Shown here: piece by piece, positions 1 to 9,111 of the stretch
How the letters are laid out: every line of letters starts with the position of its first letter
Position numbering within the stretch: position 1 is the first letter of the stretch
NCBI RefSeq assembly: GCF_013350005.1
Contig: NZ_JABVWW010000013.1
Span: 1-64,000 of the forward strand
DNA from: Methylocystis silviterrae
Lineage (GTDB): Bacteria > Pseudomonadota > Alphaproteobacteria > Rhizobiales > Beijerinckiaceae
Reading direction: 5' to 3'
Length of the DNA: 64,000 nucleotides
Program-made: the position numbers and the translations under genes
The notes under the pieces: generated by a model
The model's database searches: none
Told to the model about the DNA's origin: nothing
Seen by the model: the letters and a program-made list of their open reading frames with translations, nothing else

Positions 1-75
1 GTTATGGCCGAAGTCGGCGAAACAGGCGCCCGAGACCAGACCTACATAACCAGAGCCAATCATCGTAATGTTCAT
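1..75 (-). CDS. UDP-glucose 6-dehydrogenase, N-terminal fragment
   Basis: The minus strand from 75 to the window edge encodes 25 residues starting MNITMIGSGYVGLVSG. This is the N-terminal Rossmann beta-strand and glycine loop (GxGYVGL) typical of UDP-glucose/GDP-mannose dehydrogenases, which oxidise the nucleotide sugar to the uronic acid for polysaccharide synthesis. The ACFADFGH stretch that follows also fits UGDH. The rest lies outside the window, so substrate choice (UDP-glucose versus GDP-mannose or UDP-ManNAc) cannot be settled. Confidence 0.8.
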   Translation of the reverse strand, partial: MNITMIGSGYVGLVSGACFADFGHN

Positions 76-99
76 CAGCGTCAGTCTCTTGCTTCATGT

Positions 100-226
100 G
101 CGGTCGCCTCCCAAGGGAGGTCGCGCGGGGAAGCCGCGCGGGTGGGGGCGAGCAGGGTGCGGGACGCGCGGTTCACCCCACCCCACCCCGCACCAACGGC
201 GCGACTCTACCCGTCAAGGGGGTGGG
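100..226. other. Intergenic region with GC-rich hairpins
   Basis: No gene is visible between the UGDH start and the maeB stop. The stretch holds two tight inverted repeats, CCTCCC/GGGAGG near 110-122 and CGCGCGG/CCGCGCG near 123-141, followed by C-runs. They could end maeB transcription or form the UGDH leader. There is no T-tract, so an intrinsic terminator is not proven. Confidence 0.3.
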
Positions 227-2521
227 TCATCCCCCGACGCCGAAGGCGGCGAGCGCCGCCATATTGACGATCTCCGTGTCCGTCGCGCCGAGTTGGACGA
301 TTTGAACCGGTTTGTCGAGTCCGACGATCAGCGGACCCAGGACGGTCGCGCCACCCAGTTCCTGTAACATTTTTGTCGAAATAGCCGCCGAATGAAACGC
401 TGGCATGACAAGGACGTTCGCCGTATCGGTGAGTCGCGAAAACGGATAGGCGCTCATGAGATCCTTGTTGAGCGCAATGTCCGCGCCCATCTCGCCCTCA
501 TATTCGAAATCGACGCGCCGTTGGTCAAGAACGTTGACCGCCTGATGCACGCGCGCCGTGCGCTCGCCCGGCGGATAGCCGAATGTCGAAAAGGCCAGCA
601 TGGCGACCCGTGGCTCGAGTCCGATGCGGCGCGCGACGCCGGCCGCCTCGATGGCGATTTCGGCCAGCTCGTGGGCGTCGGGCATTTCGGTGATCGCCGT
701 ATCGGCGACGACGACGACGCGGCCGTTGGCGAGAATGATCGACGCGCCGATGACGCGGTGGCCGGGCTTGTGGTCGATGACGCGGCGCACGTCTTCAAGC
801 GCGTGGGAGAAATTGCGCGTCACGCCTGTCACCATGGCGTCGGCGTCGCCCTGCGCCACCATCGCTGCGGCGAAATGATTGCGGTCCTGATTGATCAGCC
901 GTTGGCAGTCGCGCATCAGAAAGCCCTTGCGCTGCAGGCGCTCGAACAGGAACTGCGCATAGACTGCGTTACGGTTCGAGAGTTTGGCGTTGTGGATTTC
1001 GATCTCCGCGGGAAGTTCAAGGCCGGCGTTTTCCGCCGCCTCCTTGACGCGATCCTCCCGGCCGACAAGCACGGCGCGTCCAAAGCCCTGGTTGACGAAA
1101 GCGAGCGCGGCGCGGATCACCTGCTCCTCTTCGCCCTCGGCGAAGACGACGCGCTTGGGATCACGCCGCACGCGTTCGTGAATGGTCTGCATCAGGCCGG
1201 CGATCGGATCGCGACGCGCCGATAGCTCAGCGCGATAGGCTTTCATGTCGACGATGGGGCGGCGCGCGACGCCGCTGTCCATCGCCGCGAGCGCCACGGC
1301 GGGCGGAATGATGGAGATGAGGCGCGGGTCGAACGGCGCCGGGATAATATAGTCACGGCCGAAACGCGGCCGGGCGCCACGGTAGGCGTTGGCGACCTCG
1401 TCCGGCACGTCCTCGCGCGCGAGATCGGCAAGCGCCTTCGTCGCAGCGATCTTCATCTCCATGTTGATCGTCTTGGCGCGCACGTCAAGCGCGCCCCGGA
1501 AAATATAGGGAAAGCCGAGGACGTTATTGATCTGGTTGGGATAGTCGGAACGCCCGGTGGCGATGATCACGTCGGCGCGTGTGGCGCGCGCTTCTTCCGG
1601 CGTGATCTCGGGGTCGGGATTGGCCATGGCGAAGACGATCGGATTGTCCGCCATGCTGCGGAGCATGTTCGGCGTCAGGGCCCCCTTGACGGAGAGGCCG
1701 TAAAAGATGTCGGCGCCTTCCAGCGCCTCGGCGAGCGTTCGCGCCGTGGTGTCGACGGCGTGCGCGCTCTTCCACTGGTTCATCCCCTCCTGGCGGCCGC
1801 GATAGACGACGCCCTTGGTGTCGCACAGGATGACATTGCGCGGATCGAAACCCATGGCTTTGGCGAGATCGAGACAGGCGATGCCGGCGGCGCCGGCGCC
1901 GTTGCAGACGAGTTTCGCCGATCCGATGTCGCGGCCTGTCAGCAGCAGCGCGTTGAGCATGCCGGCGGCGGAGATTATCGCCGTGCCGTGCTGATCGTCA
2001 TGGAACACCGGAATGTCCATGAGGTCGCGAAGCCGCTCCTCGATGACGAAACACTCCGGCGCCTTGATGTCTTCGAGATTGATGCCGCCGAATGAGGGGC
2101 CGAGATACCGCACGGCGTTGACGAATGCGTCGACCTCCTTCGTATCGATCTCGAGATCAATGGAATCAATGTCGGCGAACCGCTTGAACAGCGCGGCCTT
2201 GCCTTCCATCACTGGCTTCGCCGCCAGCGCGCCGAGATCGCCGAGCCCGAGGATCGCGGTGCCGTTGGTGATGACGGCGACCATGTTGCCGCGGGTCGTA
2301 TAATCGAACGCCGCGGAAGGATCCTTGGCGATGGCGAGCACCGGCGCGGCGACGCCCGGCGAATAGGCGAGCGACAGGTCGCGCTGAGTCGCCATCGGCT
2401 TCGAGGCGACGACGGCGAGCTTGCCGGGCCGGCCGCGCGAATGAAACAGCAGCGCCTCCTTGTCCGATATCGTCGCGCGCTGTTCCCCTTCCGCCCGATC
2501 ACCCGCCATGTCGTCGGCCAT
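227..2521 (-). CDS. maeB: NADP-dependent malic enzyme with C-terminal phosphotransacetylase-like domain
   Basis: It decarboxylates malate to pyruvate with reduction of NADP. Residues about 20-420 form the malic enzyme part: the [12 protein letters not shown] signature, DDQHGTA, and the nucleotide-binding loop [13 protein letters not shown]. Residues about 440-760 are a phosphate acetyl/butyryl-transferase-like domain, the usual MaeB architecture, in which that domain is regulatory and not catalytic. The start at 2521 (MADDMAGD) is preferred because AAAGGGG lies just upstream; an in-frame ATG at 2560 lacks a ribosome site. The resulting 764 aa matches MaeB length. It has no obvious operon partner. 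Confidence 0.95.
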   Translation of the reverse strand: MADDMAGDRAEGEQRATISDKEALLFHSRGRPGKLAVVASKPMATQRDLSLAYSPGVAAPVLAIAKDPSAAFDYTTRGNMVAVITNGTAILGLGDLGALAAKPVMEGKAALFKRFADIDSIDLEIDTKEVDAFVNAVRYLGPSFGGINLEDIKAPECFVIEERLRDLMDIPVFHDDQHGTAIISAAGMLNALLLTGRDIGSAKLVCNGAGAAGIACLDLAKAMGFDPRNVILCDTKGVVYRGRQEGMNQWKSAHAVDTTARTLAEALEGADIFYGLSVKGALTPNMLRSMADNPIVFAMANPDPEITPEEARATRADVIIATGRSDYPNQINNVLGFPYIFRGALDVRAKTINMEMKIAATKALADLAREDVPDEVANAYRGARPRFGRDYIIPAPFDPRLISIIPPAVALAAMDSGVARRPIVDMKAYRAELSARRDPIAGLMQTIHERVRRDPKRVVFAEGEEEQVIRAALAFVNQGFGRAVLVGREDRVKEAAENAGLELPAEIEIHNAKLSNRNAVYAQFLFERLQRKGFLMRDCQRLINQDRNHFAAAMVAQGDADAMVTGVTRNFSHALEDVRRVIDHKPGHRVIGASIILANGRVVVVADTAITEMPDAHELAEIAIEAAGVARRIGLEPRVAMLAFSTFGYPPGERTARVHQAVNVLDQRRVDFEYEGEMGADIALNKDLMSAYPFSRLTDTANVLVMPAFHSAAISTKMLQELGGATVLGPLIVGLDKPVQIVQLGATDTEIVNMAALAAFGVGG

Positions 2522-2722
2522 CTCCGCCCCTTTGCTGTTGCGACGCAACACGCCGACCATAACCGGAGCGTGGCTGCGTCCACAAGCGTTTGCCGATCAG
2601 GGCGGCCGCGCCAAGCGTCACGGAACAATGACGAAGCGTCAGCGGTTTAGGGCATGCGCGGCTGTCCAGCGGCGGCTTAGGTCAGGATTCCGGGCAGCAG
2701 CGGTCGAAGCGGAGGTTTCAAA

Positions 2723-2797
2723 ATGAATGGCATCATTTATCTCGTCGGACTAATCGTCGTCGTCCTGGCGATTTTATCATTTCTTGGCCTGCGCTGA
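2723..2797 (+). CDS. 24-aa single-span membrane miniprotein
   Basis: ATG at 2723 follows a GGAGG ribosome site at 2711-2715. The peptide is 24 residues: a short MNGII start, a hydrophobic run (LVGLIVVVLAILSFLGL) and a terminal Arg. That is one transmembrane helix with almost no soluble part. It ends 12 bases before the next gene, so the two are probably co-transcribed. Function is unknown; the strong Shine-Dalgarno and the partner gene argue that it is real. Confidence 0.6.
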   Translation: MNGIIYLVGLIVVVLAILSFLGLR

Positions 2798-2809
2798 GGA
2801 GATGGCGGA

Positions 2810-3736
2810 ATGACTGACTATGTGCAAACGGGACTCGGCGTCGGGCCGTCGCGCGGCGAAGCCGCCGCGGTGGCGGCTGCCGAAGACATGTCCGGCCGGT
2901 CGACCAACACCGATTGGGCGGCCATCGTCGCCGGCGCCATGATCGCCGGAGCAATTTCCTTCATCATGGGGGCGTTCGGTTCGGCGATCGGCCTGTCGAT
3001 GACGTCGCCTTATGGCGGCGCATCCTTGGTTGTGCATCTGATCGCGTTGGCGCTCTGGGTGCTGTGGATCACTGTTTCGAGCTTTGCGGTCGGCGGCTAC
3101 GTCACGGGACGGCTGCGCCGGCGCGCCGGAGACGTTTCGCAAGAAGAGGTGGAAGTGCGCGACGGCGTCCATGGTCTGGTGCTCTGGGCCGCGGCGATCG
3201 TGGTGTTCGCGCTGATCGCGGGCGCGTCCATCTTCCAGCTTGCAAAAACCGGCGTTTCCGCGGCGGCGTCTGCAGAAGGCGCGAGAACCGAGACGTCAGC
3301 GCTTGCGCCCACGGTTACGCCGGTCGAAGAGCGGGTCGATTTTCTGATGCGCGGCGATGGCGACGTGAGCGCACGGGGCGTGACGATGCCGGCCGAATAT
3401 CCGCGCGCGATCGTTAAACGCATCGTCGAGCGCGGCTTGGCGACAGGCGAAATCTCCGGAGAAGATCGCGCCTATCTCGTCAATGTTCTCGCTTCTCGCT
3501 CCGGCCTCGCCCCGCAGGAAGCGGAAAGGCGCGTGGATCTGAGCGCCGAACGCCTGCGTGAAGATCAGGCGAAGGCGAAGGAGACCGCCGAGACTGCGCG
3601 CAAGACCGGCATCCTGCTCGCCTTCCTTTCTGCAGCGACAATGCTCATCGGCGCGGTGGCGGCCTGGTACGGCGCAACGCTCGGCGGGCGCCATCGCGAT
3701 GAGAATGTCGGCGTCGCGGCGTTCTCTCGCTTCTAA
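2810..3736 (+). CDS. Membrane protein of unknown function (Rhizobiales 'PhnA-like' type)
   Basis: This 308-aa protein has a polar N-terminus, two transmembrane segments at about residues 38-60 and 75-100, a third near 122-142, a long charged periplasmic or cytoplasmic stretch (about 145-260) rich in Glu/Arg, and a last helix near 262-285. I recall similar proteins in Rhizobiales carrying the uninformative name 'PhnA-like'; nothing here suggests phosphonate metabolism. It sits between two 24-aa membrane miniproteins, each with its own ribosome site, forming a three-gene unit that ends at the terminator near 3839. Confidence 0.75.
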   Translation: MTDYVQTGLGVGPSRGEAAAVAAAEDMSGRSTNTDWAAIVAGAMIAGAISFIMGAFGSAIGLSMTSPYGGASLVVHLIALALWVLWITVSSFAVGGYVTGRLRRRAGDVSQEEVEVRDGVHGLVLWAAAIVVFALIAGASIFQLAKTGVSAAASAEGARTETSALAPTVTPVEERVDFLMRGDGDVSARGVTMPAEYPRAIVKRIVERGLATGEISGEDRAYLVNVLASRSGLAPQEAERRVDLSAERLREDQAKAKETAETARKTGILLAFLSAATMLIGAVAAWYGATLGGRHRDENVGVAAFSRF

Positions 3737-3749
3737 GTGGAGGTATGAA

Positions 3750-3824
3750 ATGTTCCGGTCTGTCTTATTGTGGATGCTCGGGATTCCGATACCGATCATC
3801 ATCCTGCTGGCGCTATGGCGCTAA
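3750..3824 (+). CDS. 24-aa membrane miniprotein
   Basis: ATG at 3750 is preceded by GTGGAGG at 3738-3743. The 24 residues are MFRSVLLWMLG, then a PIPIIILLALW hydrophobic end and Arg, so one short membrane span with a proline kink. It follows the 308-aa membrane protein by 13 bases and precedes a strong terminator, so it is the last gene of that unit. Like the 24-aa peptide upstream it ends in Arg. Function unknown. Confidence 0.55.
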   Translation: MFRSVLLWMLGIPIPIIILLALWR

Positions 3825-3838
3825 CATGCGATGCGAGA

Positions 3839-3874
3839 AAGCCCCGGAAGAGCGTTCTTCCGGGGCTTCTTTTT
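3839..3874 (+). terminator. Rho-independent terminator
   Basis: A perfect 13-bp stem (AAGCCCCGGAAGA, 3839-3851, and its complement at 3856-3868) with a 4-base loop is followed by CTTTTT. It closes the membrane-miniprotein unit. Its T-tract overlaps the stop codon of the convergent DUF3616 gene at 3873-3875. Confidence 0.9.
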
Positions 3875-4889
3875 ATGGCTTGCGGGGAATGTTGAAGACC
3901 AGCGGCGCGCCGCCATCGCCTCCATCCGAGAGCACGAGCAAGCGATAGCGTCTTGGGTTCACCTCAAGCAGGGTGATGGCTTCCGGCTTGATGAGGCTGC
4001 CTTTCTTCCCTAGCGGAGCGTCTTGAAGATCGAGCGCTGCGAGTTCTATTGGCTGCACCGCCACGCCGGTCGTCAGCCCGCGCAACTCGACGATCGAATA
4101 GTCCGCTGACGATTCAGCGTCGCTGGGTCCAACAAGGGCGAGCGCCACGCCGTCCGCGATTGCGAGATCTCGGAAGCCCTTGTTGGCGCCCAGCCGAACC
4201 GTTGCGAGAGAGGGTCTAAGATCGCCTCCCTCGAAAAGAGCCCTTGCATCGACGCTGACGATGTAGGCGTTCCCGTCAATGTTCGGCGCCCGCAAGGCGA
4301 AAAACAGCCGCCCCTTCGCCGCCGCCATGCCCTCGATGTCGATGCGGTTACGGCCCGGGGCCCTGTCGCAGCGGCAGTCGCCGGGAACGGCATAGGACGC
4401 AAGTTCGGGAAGGCTGCGCATCGCGTCCCATAAGCGCTCGCTGTGCGCCATCGTTCGCAGATGGCCGTTCTCGTCGGCCATCAGCCGGTAGACACGTCGG
4501 CTGTCAGAATTGTCGCAGCATGTTTCGCGCTTTGCGGCGTGAGATCCGGCCACGTAAAAATAGCCGCCGTCGACGGCCGCAGCTTCGGCGTCGAGCTCCT
4601 TCTCCACGCCATCGAATTCGAAGGGCTCCCCGATAGAGACAAGCCGCTCGCCGTTGATGCGCATGAAGGCGCCCTGGCGGCCCTCATCGACGGCGAGCAC
4701 GCATATGCCGCTCGTTCCGCAGGCAAAGCCGCTGAACGCTTCATTCGCCCTTTTTGCCGCAAAGTGGCGTTTGTCGACCTGCCACGGGATTGGCGATTCT
4801 GGCGCGACGCGCTGCGCGGCGAAAGCGGCCGAACACAGCCAAGCGGCGGCGGCGGCAAGCGCAATAGGACGATAGATGGCGGCGATCAT
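3873..4889 (-). CDS. Secreted DUF3616 domain protein
   Basis: The 338-aa product starts with a signal peptide (MIAAIYRPIALAAAAAWLCSAAFA) and continues as a probable beta-propeller-like DUF3616 protein, with recognisable stretches such as YFYVAGSH and IDIEGMA. Two cysteine pairs (CGTSGIC and CRC) are visible. The role is unknown; periplasmic location is inferred. The start at 4889 is the first ATG with a complete signal peptide; a TTG at 4907 would add six residues. It is convergent with the small membrane cluster and diverges from mutS. Confidence 0.75.
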   Translation of the reverse strand: MIAAIYRPIALAAAAAWLCSAAFAAQRVAPESPIPWQVDKRHFAAKRANEAFSGFACGTSGICVLAVDEGRQGAFMRINGERLVSIGEPFEFDGVEKELDAEAAAVDGGYFYVAGSHAAKRETCCDNSDSRRVYRLMADENGHLRTMAHSERLWDAMRSLPELASYAVPGDCRCDRAPGRNRIDIEGMAAAKGRLFFALRAPNIDGNAYIVSVDARALFEGGDLRPSLATVRLGANKGFRDLAIADGVALALVGPSDAESSADYSIVELRGLTTGVAVQPIELAALDLQDAPLGKKGSLIKPEAITLLEVNPRRYRLLVLSDGGDGGAPLVFNIPRKP

Positions 4890-5010
4890 CGACGTCCCCA
4901 ATCGCAATCAGGCAAGCAAGCGGCGAATCTAGGCCCGGGCGGACGCGTCGTCCACATGCAAGCGCATGCCGCGCGTGGCGCTTGCGCCGCGACGCCGTTA
5001 CACTGGCTGG

Positions 5011-7692
5011 ATGAAACACGCAGCGCCCGTTCCTGCTCAAAATCTCAATGACCAGACGCAGACGCGCGTGACCCCGATGATCGCGCAATATATCGAGATC
5101 AAGGCGGCGAACGCCGATTGCCTGCTCTTCTATCGCATGGGCGATTTCTACGAGCTGTTTTTTGAAGACGCGCAGACCGCGTCGCGCGCGCTCGGCATCA
5201 TGTTGACGAAGCGCGGCAAGCATCTTGGCGAAGACATTCCGATGTGCGGCGTGCCGGTCGAGCGCGCCAATGATTATCTGCAAAAACTCATAGCGCTCGG
5301 ACATCGCGTTGCCGTCTGCGAGCAGACCGAAGACCCGGCGGAAGCAAAAAAACGCGGGGCGAAATCGGTGGTGCGGCGCGACGTCGTGCGGCTGGTCACG
5401 CCTGGCACGATCACCGAAGACGCGCTGCTCGTTCCCGCGAGGCACAACGCCTTTTTGGCGATGACGCGCTTGCGCGGGGAGGACGGGCGGTGGCGATACG
5501 GCCTGGCAAGCGTCGATATCTCGACAGGCGCCTTTACGGTCTGTGAGCGCGAAGAGAACGCGCTCGGCGCCGAGATCGCGCGTCTGGAGCCTCGCGAAAT
5601 CATCGCCGTCGACGCGCTGTGCCGGGACCCATCGCTTTCGACGCTCTTCGAAGGCGCCGGCGCGCCCATCGCGCCGATCGGCCGCGAGATTGGCGACGGC
5701 GCCGACGCCGCGCGACGCCTCATGGAGTTCTATGCTGTGGCGACGCTCGAGGGCTTCGGCGCCTTCAGCGCCTGTGAGCTCGCCGCCGCCGCGACGGCGA
5801 TTCTCTATGTCGAGCGCACGCAAAAGGGACAGCGCCCGGCGCTCTCGCGCCCAACAAGTCTGCGCGCGCTGGCGACGCTTGAAATCGACGCCGCGACGCG
5901 GGCCAATCTCGAACTGACGCGCACGCTGTCCGGCGCGCGCGAGGGCTCGCTGCTTTCGGTCGTCGACCTCACCGTCACGCCCGGCGGCGCGAGGCTTTTG
6001 GCCGAGCGGATCGCGGCGCCCTTGACTGACGCGCGATTGATCGCAGCGCGTCTCGACGCCGTCGCCTTCTTTTTCGAAAAGCCGGATCTGCGCGCCGCGC
6101 TTCGCGCGAAACTCGCGCGCGCGCCAGATCTTTCCCGCGCCTTGTCGCGTCTTTCGTTGGAGCGCGGCGGCCCGCGCGATCTTGCAAGCGTCGGCGTCGC
6201 GCTGGACGCTGCCCGGGACATCGCGGGTCTTTTCGCGCAGCTCGATCCCCCAATGGAGATCGCTGCGGAGGCCCAAACGCTTTCTCAAGCGGACATCGCG
6301 CTGGCCGGCGAAATCGCTGCAGCCTTGAAAGACAGCGTGCCGCTCGACAGGCGTAACGGCGATTTCATTCGCGAGGGGCGCGACTCCGAGTTGGACGAAG
6401 CGAGACGGCTACGCGACGCAAGCCGCAAGGTGATCGCCGAGCTGCAGGGGCGATATGCGGAACTCACCGAGACGAAGCTCAGGATCAAGCACAATAATTT
6501 TCTCGGCTTTTTTCTCGAGGTGTCGCTGGCGCAGGGCGAAAGGCTGCTGCGACCGCCTTTCGACGCGACCTTCACGCATCGCCAGACCATGGCCGACGCG
6601 ATGCGTTTCTCGACGCGCGAACTCGTCGAACTCGAAGCAAAGATCGCTTCGGCGGCCGATCGCGCTCTGGCGCGCGAATTGGCGATCTTCGACGGTCTGG
6701 TCGAGAGAGTCTGCGCGTGCGCCGAGGACTTGCGGCGTCTCGCCGAAGCGTTCGCGCGGCTCGATCTCTACGGCGCGCTCGCCGAAGTCGCAGAAAAGCG
6801 CGGCTGGACGCGGCCGCTGATCGACGCCTCGCTGCATTTTGAGATTGTCGGCGGGCGCCATCCCGTCGTTGAAGCTTCGCTGCAATCACACGGCAAGGCT
6901 TTCGCCGCGAATGACTGTGATCTTTGCGGAACGGAGGGCGGCCGAATCGCCGTCGTCACCGGGCCGAACATGGCGGGCAAGTCGACCTATCTGCGTCAGA
7001 ACGCGCTCATCGCGCTGTTGGCGCAGACGGGCTCCTACGTTCCCGCGCAGTCCGCCCGCATCGGCGTCATCGACAGGCTGTTCTCGCGCGTCGGAGCCTC
7101 TGACGATCTCGCTCGTGGTCGCTCGACCTTCATGGTCGAGATGGTCGAAACTGCGGCGATCTTGAACTGCGCGAGCCCGCGTTCGCTCGTCATTCTCGAT
7201 GAAATCGGTCGTGGCACGGCGACATTCGACGGACTTTCAATCGCCTGGGCGACGATCGAACATCTGCACGAAGTGAATCGCTCGCGCGCGATCTTCGCCA
7301 CGCATTTCCACGAATTGACGCAGCTTGCGAAGCGGCTGCCGCGGCTCGTCAATCTGACGATGAAGGTGACCGATCACGCCGACGATGTGGTGTTTCTGCA
7401 TGAGGTGATCAAAGGCGCGGCCGACCGCTCCTATGGCGTGCATGTCGCGCAGCTCGCGGGACTGCCGGCGAGCGTCGTCGCGCGTGCGCACGCGATCCTC
7501 GCAGAGTTGGAAGCGGCCGACCGACGCGCGCCGGTCGAGACCTTGATCGATGATCTGCCGCTCTTCGCACGCCTCGCTGAGGCGTCGGCGCCGAAGGACG
7601 CATTGCGCGACGCGCTTCATGAGATCGATCCAGACCAAATGACGCCGCGCGAAGCGCTCGCCGCGCTCTACGAATTGAAGAAAAAACTCTGA
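5011..7692 (+). CDS. mutS: DNA mismatch repair protein MutS
   Basis: MutS recognises base mismatches and small loops and recruits MutL. The 893-aa protein has the N-terminal mismatch-binding domain with the FYELFFEDA motif (Phe-x-Glu contact), connector and core domains, and a C-terminal ABC ATPase with Walker A ([13 protein letters not shown]), the DEIGRGT Walker B region and [10 protein letters not shown]. The start at 5011 (MKHAAPVPA) is chosen over an upstream in-frame ATG at 4966 because the extra 15 residues are Arg-rich and unlike MutS. No mutL is nearby. Full length and apparently intact. Confidence 0.97.
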   Translation: MKHAAPVPAQNLNDQTQTRVTPMIAQYIEIKAANADCLLFYRMGDFYELFFEDAQTASRALGIMLTKRGKHLGEDIPMCGVPVERANDYLQKLIALGHRVAVCEQTEDPAEAKKRGAKSVVRRDVVRLVTPGTITEDALLVPARHNAFLAMTRLRGEDGRWRYGLASVDISTGAFTVCEREENALGAEIARLEPREIIAVDALCRDPSLSTLFEGAGAPIAPIGREIGDGADAARRLMEFYAVATLEGFGAFSACELAAAATAILYVERTQKGQRPALSRPTSLRALATLEIDAATRANLELTRTLSGAREGSLLSVVDLTVTPGGARLLAERIAAPLTDARLIAARLDAVAFFFEKPDLRAALRAKLARAPDLSRALSRLSLERGGPRDLASVGVALDAARDIAGLFAQLDPPMEIAAEAQTLSQADIALAGEIAAALKDSVPLDRRNGDFIREGRDSELDEARRLRDASRKVIAELQGRYAELTETKLRIKHNNFLGFFLEVSLAQGERLLRPPFDATFTHRQTMADAMRFSTRELVELEAKIASAADRALARELAIFDGLVERVCACAEDLRRLAEAFARLDLYGALAEVAEKRGWTRPLIDASLHFEIVGGRHPVVEASLQSHGKAFAANDCDLCGTEGGRIAVVTGPNMAGKSTYLRQNALIALLAQTGSYVPAQSARIGVIDRLFSRVGASDDLARGRSTFMVEMVETAAILNCASPRSLVILDEIGRGTATFDGLSIAWATIEHLHEVNRSRAIFATHFHELTQLAKRLPRLVNLTMKVTDHADDVVFLHEVIKGAADRSYGVHVAQLAGLPASVVARAHAILAELEAADRRAPVETLIDDLPLFARLAEASAPKDALRDALHEIDPDQMTPREALAALYELKKKL

Positions 7693-7934
7693 AAGCGTCT
7701 TTTGTGGTTTGAAGCCAAGCTTCAAGGCTCGTGACTAAGTCGCAGACCGCGGCGCGTTAGGCGCACACACTCAAATCCATCGAGCCTCGCTGCGTTCTTC
7801 CGTCGACGCCAAGGCGTGTCGAACGAAGGCGCAAGGATCGAGGCTATACGCCGGCGCCGCCTGCGGCCTTCGCTCAGCATGTCCGTCTCTCATCCGACGG
7901 CGCCGCCAAATACTCTGACATCGGAGAACGCGTC
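7693..7934. other. Intergenic region
   Basis: There is no gene in these 242 bases. An imperfect inverted repeat (ATCGAGCCTCG near 7779 and its partner near 7836) encloses a smaller hairpin around GACGCCAAGGCGT. It may help end mutS transcription, but no T-tract follows. Confidence 0.3.
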
Positions 7935-8357
7935 ATGATTCTCGTGTTGATCTTCGTCGGCGTCGCTTTGGCGGCAGGCGGCGTGCTCTCATTGCTCGAC
8001 AGACAGTTCAGGGTCAGCAAGGTGACGGCGGTCATGGCCTTCGTCGGCGGATTGATCATGGTCGTTGGCGCGGAAGCCGGACTGATTGGCTCCAGCTCAT
8101 CCTTCTTCAAAGCGCAGCAAATTAAAACGTCGGCCTGCGAATTGGACGGCGAGTCGGCATATCCCGAAAATCGCCGCTTGGATCCAAATCACCTGATCCG
8201 CAAATATATTTTGGGTTGCATGGCGCAGTCAGGCTATGCCTGGACAAGCGATCACGAGCACTGCAAGGAAGCGCCGCTCGCCACAAATCCGCTGTGCTAT
8301 CTGCCGACCGGCCTTTTCGATCGCGCGGTGACGAAAGTCCAAGTCGCCTTTGAGTGA
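7935..8357 (+). CDS. Small membrane-anchored protein of unknown function
   Basis: This 140-aa protein has two hydrophobic segments at about residues 1-18 and 33-55, then a soluble C-terminal domain with four cysteines (SACEL, LGCMAQ, EHCKE, PLCYL) that could form two disulfides outside the membrane. A CGGAGAA ribosome site sits upstream of the ATG. I do not recognise the family. It stands alone between mutS and a palindromic repeat. Confidence 0.6.
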   Translation: MILVLIFVGVALAAGGVLSLLDRQFRVSKVTAVMAFVGGLIMVVGAEAGLIGSSSSFFKAQQIKTSACELDGESAYPENRRLDPNHLIRKYILGCMAQSGYAWTSDHEHCKEAPLATNPLCYLPTGLFDRAVTKVQVAFE

Positions 8358-8384
8358 TACAAAAATCCGTTTGAACGAAACGGC

Positions 8385-8493
8385 TGTCATTCCCGACGCG
8401 CGCGAAGCGCGTGATCGGGAATCCAGCGCCCGACCAGCATTCTTGGACTGGCTCTGGATTCCCGGTCAGGCCTTCGGCCCGCCGGGAATGACA
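8385..8493. repeat. 109-bp interspersed palindromic repeat, copy 1
   Basis: The element begins TGTCATTCCCG and ends CGGGAATGACA, with an inner inverted pair GGGAATCCAG / CTGGATTCCC, so it folds as nested stems. A second copy of exactly the same length lies at 42224-42332 and a half copy at 14332-14370. It contains no coding sequence. Confidence 0.85.
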
Positions 8494-8551
8494 AGGTCCA
8501 AGCGACGGATCAGCCCGAGTCCATATGAGAGCGTAACGCCTCCTTTGAGCG

Positions 8552-9109
8552 CTAACGAATATAGCGCGCGAAGACGAATTGCGTATCGCCGTAGCAGCGT
8601 TCGTCTTCGCGCAGCAAACTTGGCGGCAGGTCGATTTGCGTCTTGGCGCTTTCTTCAACAACGACGATGGCGTCCGGCGCAAGCCAGCCGCCGTTGACAA
8701 GCGCGATGAGCGCTTGCGTCGCGAGATCCTTGCCGTAAGGCGGGTCAAGGAAGGCGAGCGAAAATGTTTCGCCCGCCGGCGCGGCGCCGAGCTTCGTGGC
8801 GTCCCGGCGAAAGATGCGCGTGACGCCGCCAAGTCCCAGCGCTTCGATATTCGCGCGTAGCAGCGCGCGCGCCTCGGCGCCGTCATCGACGAAAAGCGCC
8901 CGCGCCGCGCCGCGCGATACGGCCTCAAGGCCAAGCGCGCCGGCGCCGGCGAAGAGATCGACGACATTCGCGCCCGCAACCGGATCGCCGAAGCGATGCG
9001 CGAGAATGTCGAAAACCGATTCGCGCAGCCGTTCAGACGTTGGTCGAATGGCTTGCGAACGTGGTCTCGAAAGCGCTCGACCGCGCAGGGCGCCGCCGAC
9101 GATGCGCAT
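8552..9109 (-). CDS. rsmD: 16S rRNA (guanine-966-N2)-methyltransferase
   Basis: RsmD methylates G966 of 16S rRNA using SAM. The 185-aa protein starts MRIVGGALRGR, has the RPTSERLRESVFDIL substrate-side motif, the SAM-binding loop DLFAGAGALGLEAVSRGA, and the catalytic NPPY-type motif as DPPYG. All family landmarks and the usual length are present. It lies 2 bases downstream of the pseudouridine synthase gene on the same strand, so the two form an RNA-modification operon. Confidence 0.95.
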   Translation of the reverse strand: MRIVGGALRGRALSRPRSQAIRPTSERLRESVFDILAHRFGDPVAGANVVDLFAGAGALGLEAVSRGAARALFVDDGAEARALLRANIEALGLGGVTRIFRRDATKLGAAPAGETFSLAFLDPPYGKDLATQALIALVNGGWLAPDAIVVVEESAKTQIDLPPSLLREDERCYGDTQFVFARYIR

Positions 9110-9111
9110 GG

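Noticed and set aside
4741-6288. A 515-aa minus-strand frame across the mutS start
   Set aside because: Overlaps both the DUF3616 gene and mutS, with no recognisable motif.
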